From NCBI GenBank assembly GCA_037133915.1, contig JBAXND010000003.1:1-64000 (forward strand): 64,000 nucleotides of DNA, in the 5' to 3' direction. A program made the position numbers and the translations under genes. Below the pieces are notes generated by a model that saw only the letters and a list, made by a program, of their open reading frames with translations, was not told where the DNA came from and ran no database searches. This document shows positions 44,764 to 53,899 of this stretch, one piece after another. Numbering within the stretch: the first letter of the stretch is position 1; the number at the start of each line of letters is the position of its first letter. The stretch is from Bacteroidota bacterium. Its GTDB lineage: Bacteria; Bacteroidota; Bacteroidia; Bacteroidales; CAIWKO01.

Positions 44764-45626
44764 CGTTTCATCTTCCAACGACGGTGTGACCATAACCAGT
44801 TCTCCGGTTTTTTTTGAATCACCGATTCGAGTTTTTTTGCATACAAGGCTGTAAGTTCACCTTCTTTGAGTATTGACGGATCTTCGCAGAGTACTGAAAG
44901 ATAGATTTCGTAAAACCCGCGTTTTGCGCGCTGTACATCAATATAAATAACCGGATAATTATAGGTGCGGGCGTAATTTTCCGGTCCATGCAAAAATGCA
45001 GTGTCTCTGCCCAGAAATTCTACCCAGTATGATTTTGTCCGATTGGTGGGGCTTTGGTCTGCAGCCATCAGGTATACCACGTTTTCGTCCCGGTAACGGC
45101 GAAACACAGCTGCCGTTTCGTAAATAGAAACCAGCGTTGTCCCTGATTTTGATCTGCTGTTGCGAACAAAACGATCGATATATTTATTGGTGAGTGGCTT
45201 GTAAAAACCCAGAACGCGCTGACGCATCTGGAGACTTGCCGAAATGCTTCCCCACTCCCAGTTGCCGTAATGACCGGTCACACCAATAATACTTTGTCCT
45301 TTTTCAAAATACGGTTGTAGTAACTCCGGATTCATGAGCCGGTGCCTGCGTATTATCTGCTTTTTCGTCATCATAAATGCTTTGATGCCCTCAACAAGAA
45401 TGTCGGTAAGGTTTACGTAAGAAGCGCGCAGCATCTGATTAATCTCAGCATCATTTGCTGTAGGGAAGCACTTACGCAGGTTGTCGCGCATCACATCACG
45501 ACGGTAACCGAAAACCCTTGAAAGAAGCAGCCTTATGATATCAGAAAACAGGTATAGCAGCGGAAAAGGAATGATGCCCACCAGAAAAATAAAAAACAAA
45601 AAGAAAAATGTCAGGATTAGATTCAA
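44760..45626 (-). CDS. LpxL/HtrB-like lysophospholipid or lipid A acyltransferase
   Basis: A 288-residue protein with an N-terminal membrane helix (residues 1-25) and an LpxL-type acyltransferase domain. GHYGNWEW carries the HX4E catalytic dyad, and FLGRDTAFLHGPE is the conserved second motif. Bacteroidota homologues include lipid A acyltransferases and the aminolipid acyltransferases; which applies is open. The reading frame starts with TTG, 26 nt after a TAAATTTG promoter box on the minus strand. Confidence 0.88.
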   Translation of the reverse strand: MNLILTFFFLFFIFLVGIIPFPLLYLFSDIIRLLLSRVFGYRRDVMRDNLRKCFPTANDAEINQMLRASYVNLTDILVEGIKAFMMTKKQIIRRHRLMNPELLQPYFEKGQSIIGVTGHYGNWEWGSISASLQMRQRVLGFYKPLTNKYIDRFVRNSRSKSGTTLVSIYETAAVFRRYRDENVVYLMAADQSPTNRTKSYWVEFLGRDTAFLHGPENYARTYNYPVIYIDVQRAKRGFYEIYLSVLCEDPSILKEGELTALYAKKLESVIQKKPENWLWSHRRWKMKR

Positions 45627-45651
45627 AATATATAGTGATTGTAATGTGTTG

Positions 45652-45659
45652 CAAATTTA
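45652..45659 (-). promoter_or_regulatory. -7 box for the acyltransferase gene
   Basis: TAAATTTG on the minus strand is an exact consensus match, placing the transcription start near 45645, which supports the TTG start at 45626. Confidence 0.45.
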
Positions 45660-45701
45660 TACCTTTTCTTACATTCATTAGGAATATTAGCGGCAGATGT
45701 T

Positions 45702-45709
45702 TAATTTTG
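45702..45709 (+). promoter_or_regulatory. -7 box for the second giant gene
   Basis: TAATTTTG matches the consensus; transcription would begin near 45716, so the ATG at 45787 is used rather than the one at 45697. Confidence 0.45.
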
Positions 45710-45786
45710 AAACCCAAATACTGCAATATCAAACAGAAACATTCAGTCTATATTCGGTTTCTGCAAAGGTTGAAACGATAGTGCCA

Positions 45787-48700
45787 ATGACAAAAAACAA
45801 TATATATCGTCTACGGGCGGTACTTCTTCTGATTGTATTAATACTTTTCCCTGTTCTTATTAAAGGGCAAACGGTCACAGGTTTTTCTGCCGCTTCCGAT
45901 TTTGGTCAGGTGCGCCTTTACTGGGATAAATATACCGGCGGTGTTGTAACCAATTATGAAATCTATTGGCAAACCTCTCCCGGCGTTAGTCTTTCGAGCA
46001 ATGTAATAAGCACGCCCGATGCCGGTGTATTATATGTGCATACAGGACTCACTCCGGGGACTACCTATTATTATGCTATCAGAGCGATGATTAGCGGTGG
46101 CCAGTATACCTTGCTTTGTGCCGAGCAGTCGGTTACTCCTATGGCGCTTACAAATTTGTTTGCAGGGAGTAACGGCGACGGCTACAGTGCGCAGCAAAGT
46201 TGCTTTATGAATATGAACGGAACCGGCTTTATTCCGTCACCAACCAATCTGAATGTTGCGGCCTCATTATCAAAAAATGTACTTTATTGGGATCCTATGT
46301 TGGGCGGATTAACTTATACGGTTCGCTGGAGTAATGATCCTTCATTTTCAACGTATACCGACCGAAGCGGTATCACCAATATGAGTTGGGTGCATGATAG
46401 TCTGACGCCCGGTGTCAATTATTATTATAAAGTTACTGCCATTATAACAGGTGCCTGCCCGGTTGGATATACCAATTCTGATACGGCATCTCCGGTTTCA
46501 ATGTCGCATCTCATCGGGGCAAATGGCGACGGGCATGCCGTAAATCTGTCCTGCATGTCTGACCTTCAGGGAAACGCCGTTATTCCTGCTCCTGTGAATT
46601 TAAACGTTGCTGCTTCCCTTTCCGGGAACGTTCTTTACTGGGATTTTATGCAGGGTGCAACAACTTATACTGTGAGGTGGAGCAACGATCCCGGTTTTGG
46701 CAGTTATACGGATATTACCGGTCTGACTACGCTTAGCTGGGTGCACACAGGACTGACTCCGGGCTCAACATATTATTATAAAGTTACAGCAGTAGTACCC
46801 GGAGGATGTCCTGTGGGATTTTCTCCATCGGTTTCAGCAGTGCCGGTAACAGAGGCTCATCTGACAGGTGCAAACGGTGACGGACATGCATCTTATCTCT
46901 CGTGCATGATAGACCTTAACGGCACAGGCATTACACCTGCCCCCACCAATCTGGTTGTTGCAGCATCACTCGTAAAAAATATGCTATACTGGGATCAGAT
47001 GAATGGTGCGACTTCATATACTGTTCGCTGGAGTACCAATTCAGGGTTCTCTCCTTTTACTGACCGTACAGGTATTACAAATATTAGCTGGGCGCATGAT
47101 AGTCTTACACCCGGCACCACGTATTATTACAAAGTTACGGCTGCAGTGCCGGGCGCTTGTCCTGTGGGTTATACCAGTCCAGTTTCAGCTGTTCCGGTAA
47201 CACAGGCACATCTCACGGGTGCAAATGGCGATGGTCATGCAGCGAATCTTTCATGCCTCATTGATTTGAACGGGGTAAGTCTTACTCCCGGTCCTACCGG
47301 TCTGGTAACGGCAGCTTCTCTAAATTCTAATGTGCTGTACTGGGACCAGTTTTCAGGTGCTACTTCATATACTGTTCGCTGGAGTACTAACTCCGGATTT
47401 TCACCCTATACGGATGCAACGGGACTGACCACTCTTAGTTGGGTTCACACCCCCATTACAGCCGGAACAACCTATTATTACAAAGTTACTGCAGTTGCTC
47501 CGGGCGGTTGCCCGGTTGGTTTCTCAAACAGTACCTCGGCGGTGCCTGTGGGCGAATCGCATCTGGCAGGGGCGAATGGCGACGGCCACTCAAACTATAA
47601 AAGCTGTACGATTGATTTAAATGGTGGTTCTGTGACACTTACTCCTACGGGGCTTACAGTTGCGGCATCACAACTATCCAATGTTGTTTTCTGGGATCAA
47701 AATACTGATTTTACTTCCTATACTTTACGATGGAGCACTGATCCCGGTTTTTCGCCCTATACCGATGTAAGCGGATTGACAACCATTAGCTATGCTCATA
47801 CAGGAATTAATCAAGGTACAACTTATTATTATAAAGTCGCAGGTGTTGCCGGAGGCGGATGCCCTGTGAATTTCACGTCCGGCGGAAATGCTGTTCCGGT
47901 TACGGCAGCATACAATACAGGGGGTGCCGGTGACGGATGGGCCTCTCACGCGAGTTGTTTTACAATGCCTTTGAGTGGAATTGATCCAGTGATATCACCT
48001 TCTGGACCTGTTTCTATTTGCGGCGGACAGTCAGTTACACTTCAGTCAACAGCAGGTGTTACGTATCAGTGGATACAGAATGGCAGCAATATTTCAGGTG
48101 CAAACGCTTCAACTTACACTGTGACATCTTCAGGTACATATGTCGTTCAGATTACAAATCTGAATGGATGTTCTGCCTGGTCGTTCCCTGTAGTTGTGAA
48201 TACCGGCGGTTTAAATGTGCTGTCGCAACCGTCGAATGTTACAAGTTGTGTGAATCAAACTGCCACATTTACTTTCAGCGTAAGCGGTGGCGGATTAACC
48301 TATCAGTGGGCTGAAAGTACAAACGGCGGCAGCACATGGAATAATCTGAGCAATACTTCGCCATACTCCGGAGTCAATACCGCAACGCTTACGATTTCAC
48401 CCGTCAGTCCCGGTATGACCAATAACCAGTATAAGTGTTTTATTTTAACGCCCTGTGCGATGTCGTCGAATGCGGCAACACTCACGGCTGGAACACTGGC
48501 TGGCGTATCACTGAGCAATTTGCCGTCACGATGCATTAATTCGGCACCATTTACGTTAACCGGCGGATCGCCTGCTGGAGGCACATACGCTGGTGCCGGA
48601 GTTGTTGCAGGCGTTTTTTCCCCTGCTGTTGCCGGACTGGGTCAGCATTCAATAATTTATACCTATACCGATGGCTTCGGCTGTTCTGGCAGTGATACCA

Positions 48701-51700
48701 ACACTATAACTGTGAATGCCCAGCCTGTCGTAACATTGTCATCATTCCCCGCTGTATGCGATAATGGAACACCCTTGCATCTTACGCAAGGATCGCCTGC
48801 CGGCGGCAACTATGGCGGTTTAGGTGTTCTGTTTGGATATTTTTATCCCAGCCTTGCGCATGCAGGGCAGCACCAGATAATTTACACCTATATCGATGGA
48901 AACGGATGCAGTGCTAAAGATACCAACATTGTTACGGTTCATACACTACCAAATGTTACCCTTTCGGCTCTTTCACCGCTTTGCGAAAGCGCCGCTCCCG
49001 TTAACCTCACGGGTGGCTCGCCTTCAGGCGGAACATACAGCGGTACCGGAGTGAATACAGGTGTTTTCTATCCTGCCATTGCACAGGCCGGAACGCATAA
49101 CATCATCTATTCATACACTGACGGAAATACATGCACATCAGCAGATACAAGCAGCATTACCGTATATGCCCTTCCGGTTGTCAATATGCCAGTGATTGGA
49201 CCATTCTGCCTCAATGCCGCCCCTGTAACTCTTACCGGTGCAACTCCCGGCGGCGGTGTGTACAGCGGAACAGGCGTAAATACAGGCGTTTTTTATCCTG
49301 CCATTGCACAGTCAGGACAACATAATATTATCTATTCTTATACCGATGGCAATGGATGCGCTGCTTCCGATACTTCACTGGTAACGGTCAATACGCTTCC
49401 TGTAGTAAACATTCCTGTTTACCCCGATGTTTGCATAACAGCCGCTCCGTATGCACTTACAGGTGCGACACCCTCTGGAGGGACCTATAGTGGTACCGGT
49501 GTTGGCGGAGGTAATTTTTCTCCGGGTCTAGCAGGTGCGGGAACGCATAATATCTACTATCATTATACGGATGGCAATGGCTGTTCCGGAAATGATACTT
49601 CGACGATAAATGTGCTGAGTCAACCCATTGTCAGCATTGCGCCAATGACTGCTGTCTGCCTGAACGCGGCACCTTTTATTCTTAACTCAGGCAGTCCGTC
49701 AGGTGGAACTTATTCAGGTGCCGGTATTGTGGGCGGTACTTTCTACCCCGCCGTGGCACAAGCGGGGGTACATCAAATTATCTATTCCTATACAAATGGT
49801 TTGGGCTGTCAGGGAAGTGATACCGGCAGTATCACCGTGAATGCTCTTCCTGTTGTAAGTCTGGCCGCCTTATCATCAGTTTGTGTAAGCGCTTCGCCGT
49901 TTGCACTTACCGGTGGGCAGCCTTCGGGCGGAACTTACAGTGGACCGGGTGTTGTTGGAGGTGTCTTCTATCCGGCAATCGCGAATTCAGGAACGCACGC
50001 CATTATTTATTCTTTTACAAATGGAAGCAATTGTTCCGCATCTGACACAGCAACCATAACGGTGAATCCGCTGCCGGTTGTGAATATTCCGGTTTTCGCG
50101 GATGTTTGTATTTCAGCAACACCATTTGCACTGACAGGCGCAACTCCCTTAGGTGGAGTCTACACGGGCACAGGTGTTATCGGAGGAAATTTCAACCCAT
50201 CCGTTGCAGGTGCCGGCACTCATAATATTTATTACAATTATACAGATGGTAACGGTTGTTCCGGCAATGATACTTCAACAATCACAGTTCATTTGCAACC
50301 TACGGTTTCGATTACCTCGATGGCGCCTGTTTGTTTGAATGCAACACCGTTTGCACTAACTTCAGGTAACCCGTCGGGAGGTAATTATTCCGGAACAGGT
50401 GTAAGCAATAATATTTTCAATCCTTCGGTGGCACAAGTCGGCACGCATCAGATTATCTATAATTTTACGGATAGCTATGGTTGCTCAGGAAGCAGCAGCG
50501 GTAGTATTACCGTGAATAGTTTGCCCGTGGTAACAATGGGCTTATTATCCTCTGTTTGCACCGGAGCATCACCATTTGCGCTAAGCGGCGGGCAACCGAT
50601 TGGCGGTACGTACAGCGGGCCGGGTGTGGTTGGAGGATATTTTTATCCTGCAATTGCTCAGGCCGGTACTCATGCCATTACCTATTCCTACACCGATAAC
50701 AATGGCTGCACGGGGCAGGCAACCAGCTTCATCACGGTAAATGCGCAGTCAACAGTTACCGTGTCGGCATTGCCGACTGTTTGCATAACAGCAGCGCCAT
50801 TTACACTCAGTGGCGGACTGCCTTCGGGTGGTTATTACAGTGGTCCGGGTATTGTTGCCAATGTATTCAGCCCGGCAGTTGCACAGGCAGGTACGCATCA
50901 GGTAATCTATACCTATACCAATGGGTTCGGTTGCACAGGTAAAGATACGACAACCATTACCGTAAATCCGCTTCCCAATGTGAACTTGACAACAATTTCG
51001 CAGATATGCGTTAACGCTGCGCCGGTTCCGTTGAACGGCGGTTCGCCTGCGGGAGGGACATACAGTGGCAACGGAGTTAACTCAGGCGTTTTCTATCCGT
51101 TTTTGGCGCCTTTGGGTGTCAATACCATTTATTACTCATATACCGATGGAAATGGTTGTGCCAGCTCCGACAGCAGCACGCTGACGGTTACATCTCAAAT
51201 TGTGGTTAATCTTGCCGCATTTACTCCGGTATGCATTGATGCTGCACCATTCGCATTAAGCGGAGGCTCTCCTGCTGGTGGCACGTATTCCGGTTATGGA
51301 GTTGTCAACGATTCACTTTTTCCGGGTATTGCTCAAACGGGAACACATACAATTATTTATTCTTATAATGATGGTTACGGATGTTTGGGCAGCGACACTG
51401 CCACTGTCACAATCAATGGTTTGCCGGTTGTAACTATGGGGACCTTCAATCCGGTTTGTAAAAATCAAATCCCGTTTTCGCTTACAGGTGGCAGCCCTCC
51501 GGGCGGAACTTACAGTGGAACGGGCATTGTGGGTGGATTGTTTTATCCGGCAAATGCAAATTTTGGAATAAACACGGTTTACTATGTTTACACTGATGGT
51601 AATGGCTGCAGCGCAAACGACACAGGAAGCATTTTTGTAAACACAATTCCTGTTGTGAGTTTTTCGGGACTCGACTCTTTATATTGCTCCGGTAGTTTGC

Positions 51701-52134
51701 CGAGCATCCTTACAGGAAATCCGGTCGGCGGCGTTTTTAGTGGTGTTGGTATCACAGGCAGTTCCTTTAATCCGGTAAGCGCCGGACTTGGTACTTTTAA
51801 TATTGTTTATACTTATACGGACACGAATAGCTGCACTGTTGCCGATACTTTGATTACAATTGTTGATGCCTGCACAGGAATGGAATCTTCGGACGGACAC
51901 CGTACAATACAGGTATATCCGAATCCCGGAAACGGCTTGTTTAATTTTATATTGCCGGCGAATACAGCATATCATATCAGCCTGTTCAACGAATTGGGTG
52001 AACTGATTTTTGAAGATAATATCAGCAATTTGGAATTTTATACACTTGATCAGACAGGTCTTGCCCGAGGAATTTATCTCGTTAGGTTTGTTACATCAGG
52101 CAGCATAGAAAGCATGTATCTGGTGATACATTAA
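45787..52134 (+). CDS. Giant secreted Fn3 / Ig-like repeat protein with T9SS sorting domain
   Basis: A 2115-residue exported protein with a signal peptide (ending LIKGQ). Residues about 35-737 hold six fibronectin type III units, each ending in a module like ANGDGHAxxLSCxxDLNG. Two Ig-like domains follow (about 738-905; ICGGQSVTLQS...). Residues 908 to about 2030 are fifteen Ig-like units of 75 residues (GGTYSGTGVxxGxFxPAxAxxGTHxIxYxYTDGNGC...). The end is a T9SS sorting domain (VYPNPGNGLFNF). It is probably a long surface adhesin or filament. The NGDGH module links it to the other giant protein, and an FGE-like gene follows 42 nt later. Confidence 0.88.
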   Translation: MTKNNIYRLRAVLLLIVLILFPVLIKGQTVTGFSAASDFGQVRLYWDKYTGGVVTNYEIYWQTSPGVSLSSNVISTPDAGVLYVHTGLTPGTTYYYAIRAMISGGQYTLLCAEQSVTPMALTNLFAGSNGDGYSAQQSCFMNMNGTGFIPSPTNLNVAASLSKNVLYWDPMLGGLTYTVRWSNDPSFSTYTDRSGITNMSWVHDSLTPGVNYYYKVTAIITGACPVGYTNSDTASPVSMSHLIGANGDGHAVNLSCMSDLQGNAVIPAPVNLNVAASLSGNVLYWDFMQGATTYTVRWSNDPGFGSYTDITGLTTLSWVHTGLTPGSTYYYKVTAVVPGGCPVGFSPSVSAVPVTEAHLTGANGDGHASYLSCMIDLNGTGITPAPTNLVVAASLVKNMLYWDQMNGATSYTVRWSTNSGFSPFTDRTGITNISWAHDSLTPGTTYYYKVTAAVPGACPVGYTSPVSAVPVTQAHLTGANGDGHAANLSCLIDLNGVSLTPGPTGLVTAASLNSNVLYWDQFSGATSYTVRWSTNSGFSPYTDATGLTTLSWVHTPITAGTTYYYKVTAVAPGGCPVGFSNSTSAVPVGESHLAGANGDGHSNYKSCTIDLNGGSVTLTPTGLTVAASQLSNVVFWDQNTDFTSYTLRWSTDPGFSPYTDVSGLTTISYAHTGINQGTTYYYKVAGVAGGGCPVNFTSGGNAVPVTAAYNTGGAGDGWASHASCFTMPLSGIDPVISPSGPVSICGGQSVTLQSTAGVTYQWIQNGSNISGANASTYTVTSSGTYVVQITNLNGCSAWSFPVVVNTGGLNVLSQPSNVTSCVNQTATFTFSVSGGGLTYQWAESTNGGSTWNNLSNTSPYSGVNTATLTISPVSPGMTNNQYKCFILTPCAMSSNAATLTAGTLAGVSLSNLPSRCINSAPFTLTGGSPAGGTYAGAGVVAGVFSPAVAGLGQHSIIYTYTDGFGCSGSDTNTITVNAQPVVTLSSFPAVCDNGTPLHLTQGSPAGGNYGGLGVLFGYFYPSLAHAGQHQIIYTYIDGNGCSAKDTNIVTVHTLPNVTLSALSPLCESAAPVNLTGGSPSGGTYSGTGVNTGVFYPAIAQAGTHNIIYSYTDGNTCTSADTSSITVYALPVVNMPVIGPFCLNAAPVTLTGATPGGGVYSGTGVNTGVFYPAIAQSGQHNIIYSYTDGNGCAASDTSLVTVNTLPVVNIPVYPDVCITAAPYALTGATPSGGTYSGTGVGGGNFSPGLAGAGTHNIYYHYTDGNGCSGNDTSTINVLSQPIVSIAPMTAVCLNAAPFILNSGSPSGGTYSGAGIVGGTFYPAVAQAGVHQIIYSYTNGLGCQGSDTGSITVNALPVVSLAALSSVCVSASPFALTGGQPSGGTYSGPGVVGGVFYPAIANSGTHAIIYSFTNGSNCSASDTATITVNPLPVVNIPVFADVCISATPFALTGATPLGGVYTGTGVIGGNFNPSVAGAGTHNIYYNYTDGNGCSGNDTSTITVHLQPTVSITSMAPVCLNATPFALTSGNPSGGNYSGTGVSNNIFNPSVAQVGTHQIIYNFTDSYGCSGSSSGSITVNSLPVVTMGLLSSVCTGASPFALSGGQPIGGTYSGPGVVGGYFYPAIAQAGTHAITYSYTDNNGCTGQATSFITVNAQSTVTVSALPTVCITAAPFTLSGGLPSGGYYSGPGIVANVFSPAVAQAGTHQVIYTYTNGFGCTGKDTTTITVNPLPNVNLTTISQICVNAAPVPLNGGSPAGGTYSGNGVNSGVFYPFLAPLGVNTIYYSYTDGNGCASSDSSTLTVTSQIVVNLAAFTPVCIDAAPFALSGGSPAGGTYSGYGVVNDSLFPGIAQTGTHTIIYSYNDGYGCLGSDTATVTINGLPVVTMGTFNPVCKNQIPFSLTGGSPPGGTYSGTGIVGGLFYPANANFGINTVYYVYTDGNGCSANDTGSIFVNTIPVVSFSGLDSLYCSGSLPSILTGNPVGGVFSGVGITGSSFNPVSAGLGTFNIVYTYTDTNSCTVADTLITIVDACTGMESSDGHRTIQVYPNPGNGLFNFILPANTAYHISLFNELGELIFEDNISNLEFYTLDQTGLARGIYLVRFVTSGSIESMYLVIH
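45892..47997 (+). repeat. Six Fn3-NGDGH units with exact 351-nt period
   Basis: Units 2 to 6 start at 46243, 46594, 46945, 47296 and 47647, each exactly 351 nt apart; the first unit is more divergent. No insertion or deletion has accumulated between units. Confidence 0.85.
48508..51882 (+). repeat. Fifteen Ig-like units with exact 225-nt period
   Basis: Unit starts checked at 48508, 48733, 48958, 49183, 49408 and 51658 all fall on a 225-nt grid. Units 5-7 and 8-10 are closest relatives in the same order (for example NIPV...DVC in 5 and 8), indicating an older three-unit duplication. Confidence 0.88.
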
Positions 52135-52176
52135 TTGAATGGAAATTAATTTAATAATCATAAATAAGTCTTGAAG

Positions 52177-53733
52177 ATGAAAAAGTTTGGTTTTTTAGCA
52201 GTGATCCTGATGCTTGCACTGCAGGTAAACGCGAATAACATCATTGTGAGCAATGCTACCTGTACGGGGCAAAATACAGGTGCTTCGCCAAAATACACGG
52301 GTGTAAAGTTCAATCTTACGTGGGATAACTCATGGCGCATGAGTGCGGGACCGGCGAACTGGGATGCCGCCTGGATTTTTGTGAAATACAAAGTACAGGG
52401 CGGAAACTGGGCACATGCGACACTTTCAACCACTTCAACAGACCATTCTATTGGTAATAACAATGGAACAAACATGACTTTTTCACCAACCTCTGATGGT
52501 AAAGGAGTTTTTCTGTACCGCTCAGCCGACGGTACCGGCAATATTAATTTATCTGATGTAATACTCAGATGGAATTACGGAACCGATGGTGTTGCTGATG
52601 CCGCGAACCTTCAGGTTCAGGTATTTGCCGTTGAAATGGTTTATATCCCGGCAGGTCCGTTTTTTATCGGTGATGGTAATGTGAGTCTGGCACCTTCAGG
52701 ATACGGCTATAAAATTAACAACACCGGGAATAATCTGCCTTATAAAGTAATTAGTGAAGCGGCCATAACGGTTTGCAGCAGCACCTATGGTAACTCTGAT
52801 CAGGTATATGACCCCAATTATTCGGGCGGCTATACAATACCATCAAGCTTTCCAAAAGGATACGCGGCTTTTTATCTGATGAAATATGAGGTTTCTCAAA
52901 AACAGTACGTTGATTTTTTCAATACGCTTCCAAAAAATCTCACGATTTTAAATAATCGGAATTTAGGAAATACCGGAAGTTACAGGAATAGCTTCAGCTG
53001 GAGTGGACAGGTGAATGACGATGCTGTTTTATATGGCGGCATAAGTGGCGATCGTGCACAAAGCTACCTGAATGGAGCAGATGCCGCGGCTTACGCCGAC
53101 TGGGCGGCGCTCAGGCCTATGACAGAGCTGGAATACGAAAAAGCAAGCAGGGGATGCGATAATACAGGAACTCCAATTCCTATCTTCCCGGTGAATCTGG
53201 AATATGCCTGGGGCAATACTACTATCAACTACGTTTCAACTGCGCTTACGAACGACGGCACGGTTTCCGAAGGAATTGCAAACCCATTAAGCAGCACGGC
53301 TAATTGCCAATATGGTTCACCCTATAACAGCGGCCCTTTGCGTTGCGGAATATTTGCTGCCAAAGGATGGGCCTCCAACCAACGGACACAATCAGGCGCA
53401 TCCTATTATGGTGTAATGGAGCTGTCCGGTAATTTGGCTGAATTACTCATGGTTAGCTACAATTTTTATAGTGGATATCCGACACTTTTTAATGGTTCTA
53501 ATGGTGATGGCGCATTGAACAGTAACGGAAACTGTGACATTGCCTCATGGTCGCAAACATCCAACTATTCAAACTCAGAAGTTACAACAACTTATGTGAG
53601 GCATTGGGGAATGCGTGGTGGAAGCTGGATTGACGGCACCTCATATTGCCGCACTTCCGACCGCTCGCAGGTTACCTCTAATCCTACCAGCCGGTCATAT
53701 AACATGGGCTTCAGAGCTTGCCGTAAGCCATAA
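52177..53733 (+). CDS. Secreted FGE/SUMF1-like protein (second copy)
   Basis: A 518-residue exported protein (signal peptide ending LQVNAN). Residues about 20-150 form the same beta domain as the 30.9 kb paralogue (LTWDNSWR, AWIFVKYK). Residues from about 154 form the FGE-like C-type-lectin fold (MVYIPAGPFFIG, MKYEVSQKQYVDFFN, RPMTELEYEKASRG, YYGVMELSGNLAEL, RGGSWIDGTSYCR, MGFRACRKP). One of the two FGE catalytic cysteines is replaced by Asp while the second remains, so oxidase activity is unlikely. The ATG at 52177 is preferred to a TTG at 52171. It follows the second giant gene by 42 nt. Confidence 0.86.
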   Translation: MKKFGFLAVILMLALQVNANNIIVSNATCTGQNTGASPKYTGVKFNLTWDNSWRMSAGPANWDAAWIFVKYKVQGGNWAHATLSTTSTDHSIGNNNGTNMTFSPTSDGKGVFLYRSADGTGNINLSDVILRWNYGTDGVADAANLQVQVFAVEMVYIPAGPFFIGDGNVSLAPSGYGYKINNTGNNLPYKVISEAAITVCSSTYGNSDQVYDPNYSGGYTIPSSFPKGYAAFYLMKYEVSQKQYVDFFNTLPKNLTILNNRNLGNTGSYRNSFSWSGQVNDDAVLYGGISGDRAQSYLNGADAAAYADWAALRPMTELEYEKASRGCDNTGTPIPIFPVNLEYAWGNTTINYVSTALTNDGTVSEGIANPLSSTANCQYGSPYNSGPLRCGIFAAKGWASNQRTQSGASYYGVMELSGNLAELLMVSYNFYSGYPTLFNGSNGDGALNSNGNCDIASWSQTSNYSNSEVTTTYVRHWGMRGGSWIDGTSYCRTSDRSQVTSNPTSRSYNMGFRACRKP

Positions 53734-53756
53734 AAATGGTTAATGTTTTTTTAGAA

Positions 53757-53788
53757 GGCACTTCCCGAAAAGGAAGTGCCTTTTTTTT
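53757..53788 (+). terminator. Rho-independent terminator after the second FGE-like gene
   Basis: GGCACTTCC, loop CGAAAA, GGAAGTGCC, then eight T: a perfect 9-bp stem. Confidence 0.92.
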
Positions 53789-53860
53789 GTAACCGTTATG
53801 CAACGCGCTACATATCAACATTTTTTTAATAGCTGCCTTTAGAGTTAAGGTTCTTTGTTA

Positions 53861-53868
53861 TAACTTTG
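53861..53868 (+). promoter_or_regulatory. -7 box for the aldehyde oxidoreductase gene
   Basis: TAACTTTG matches the consensus 32 nt before the ATG at 53900. Confidence 0.5.
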
Positions 53869-53899
53869 CCGTCAAAGCAAAAACTAAACAAACTGTTAT

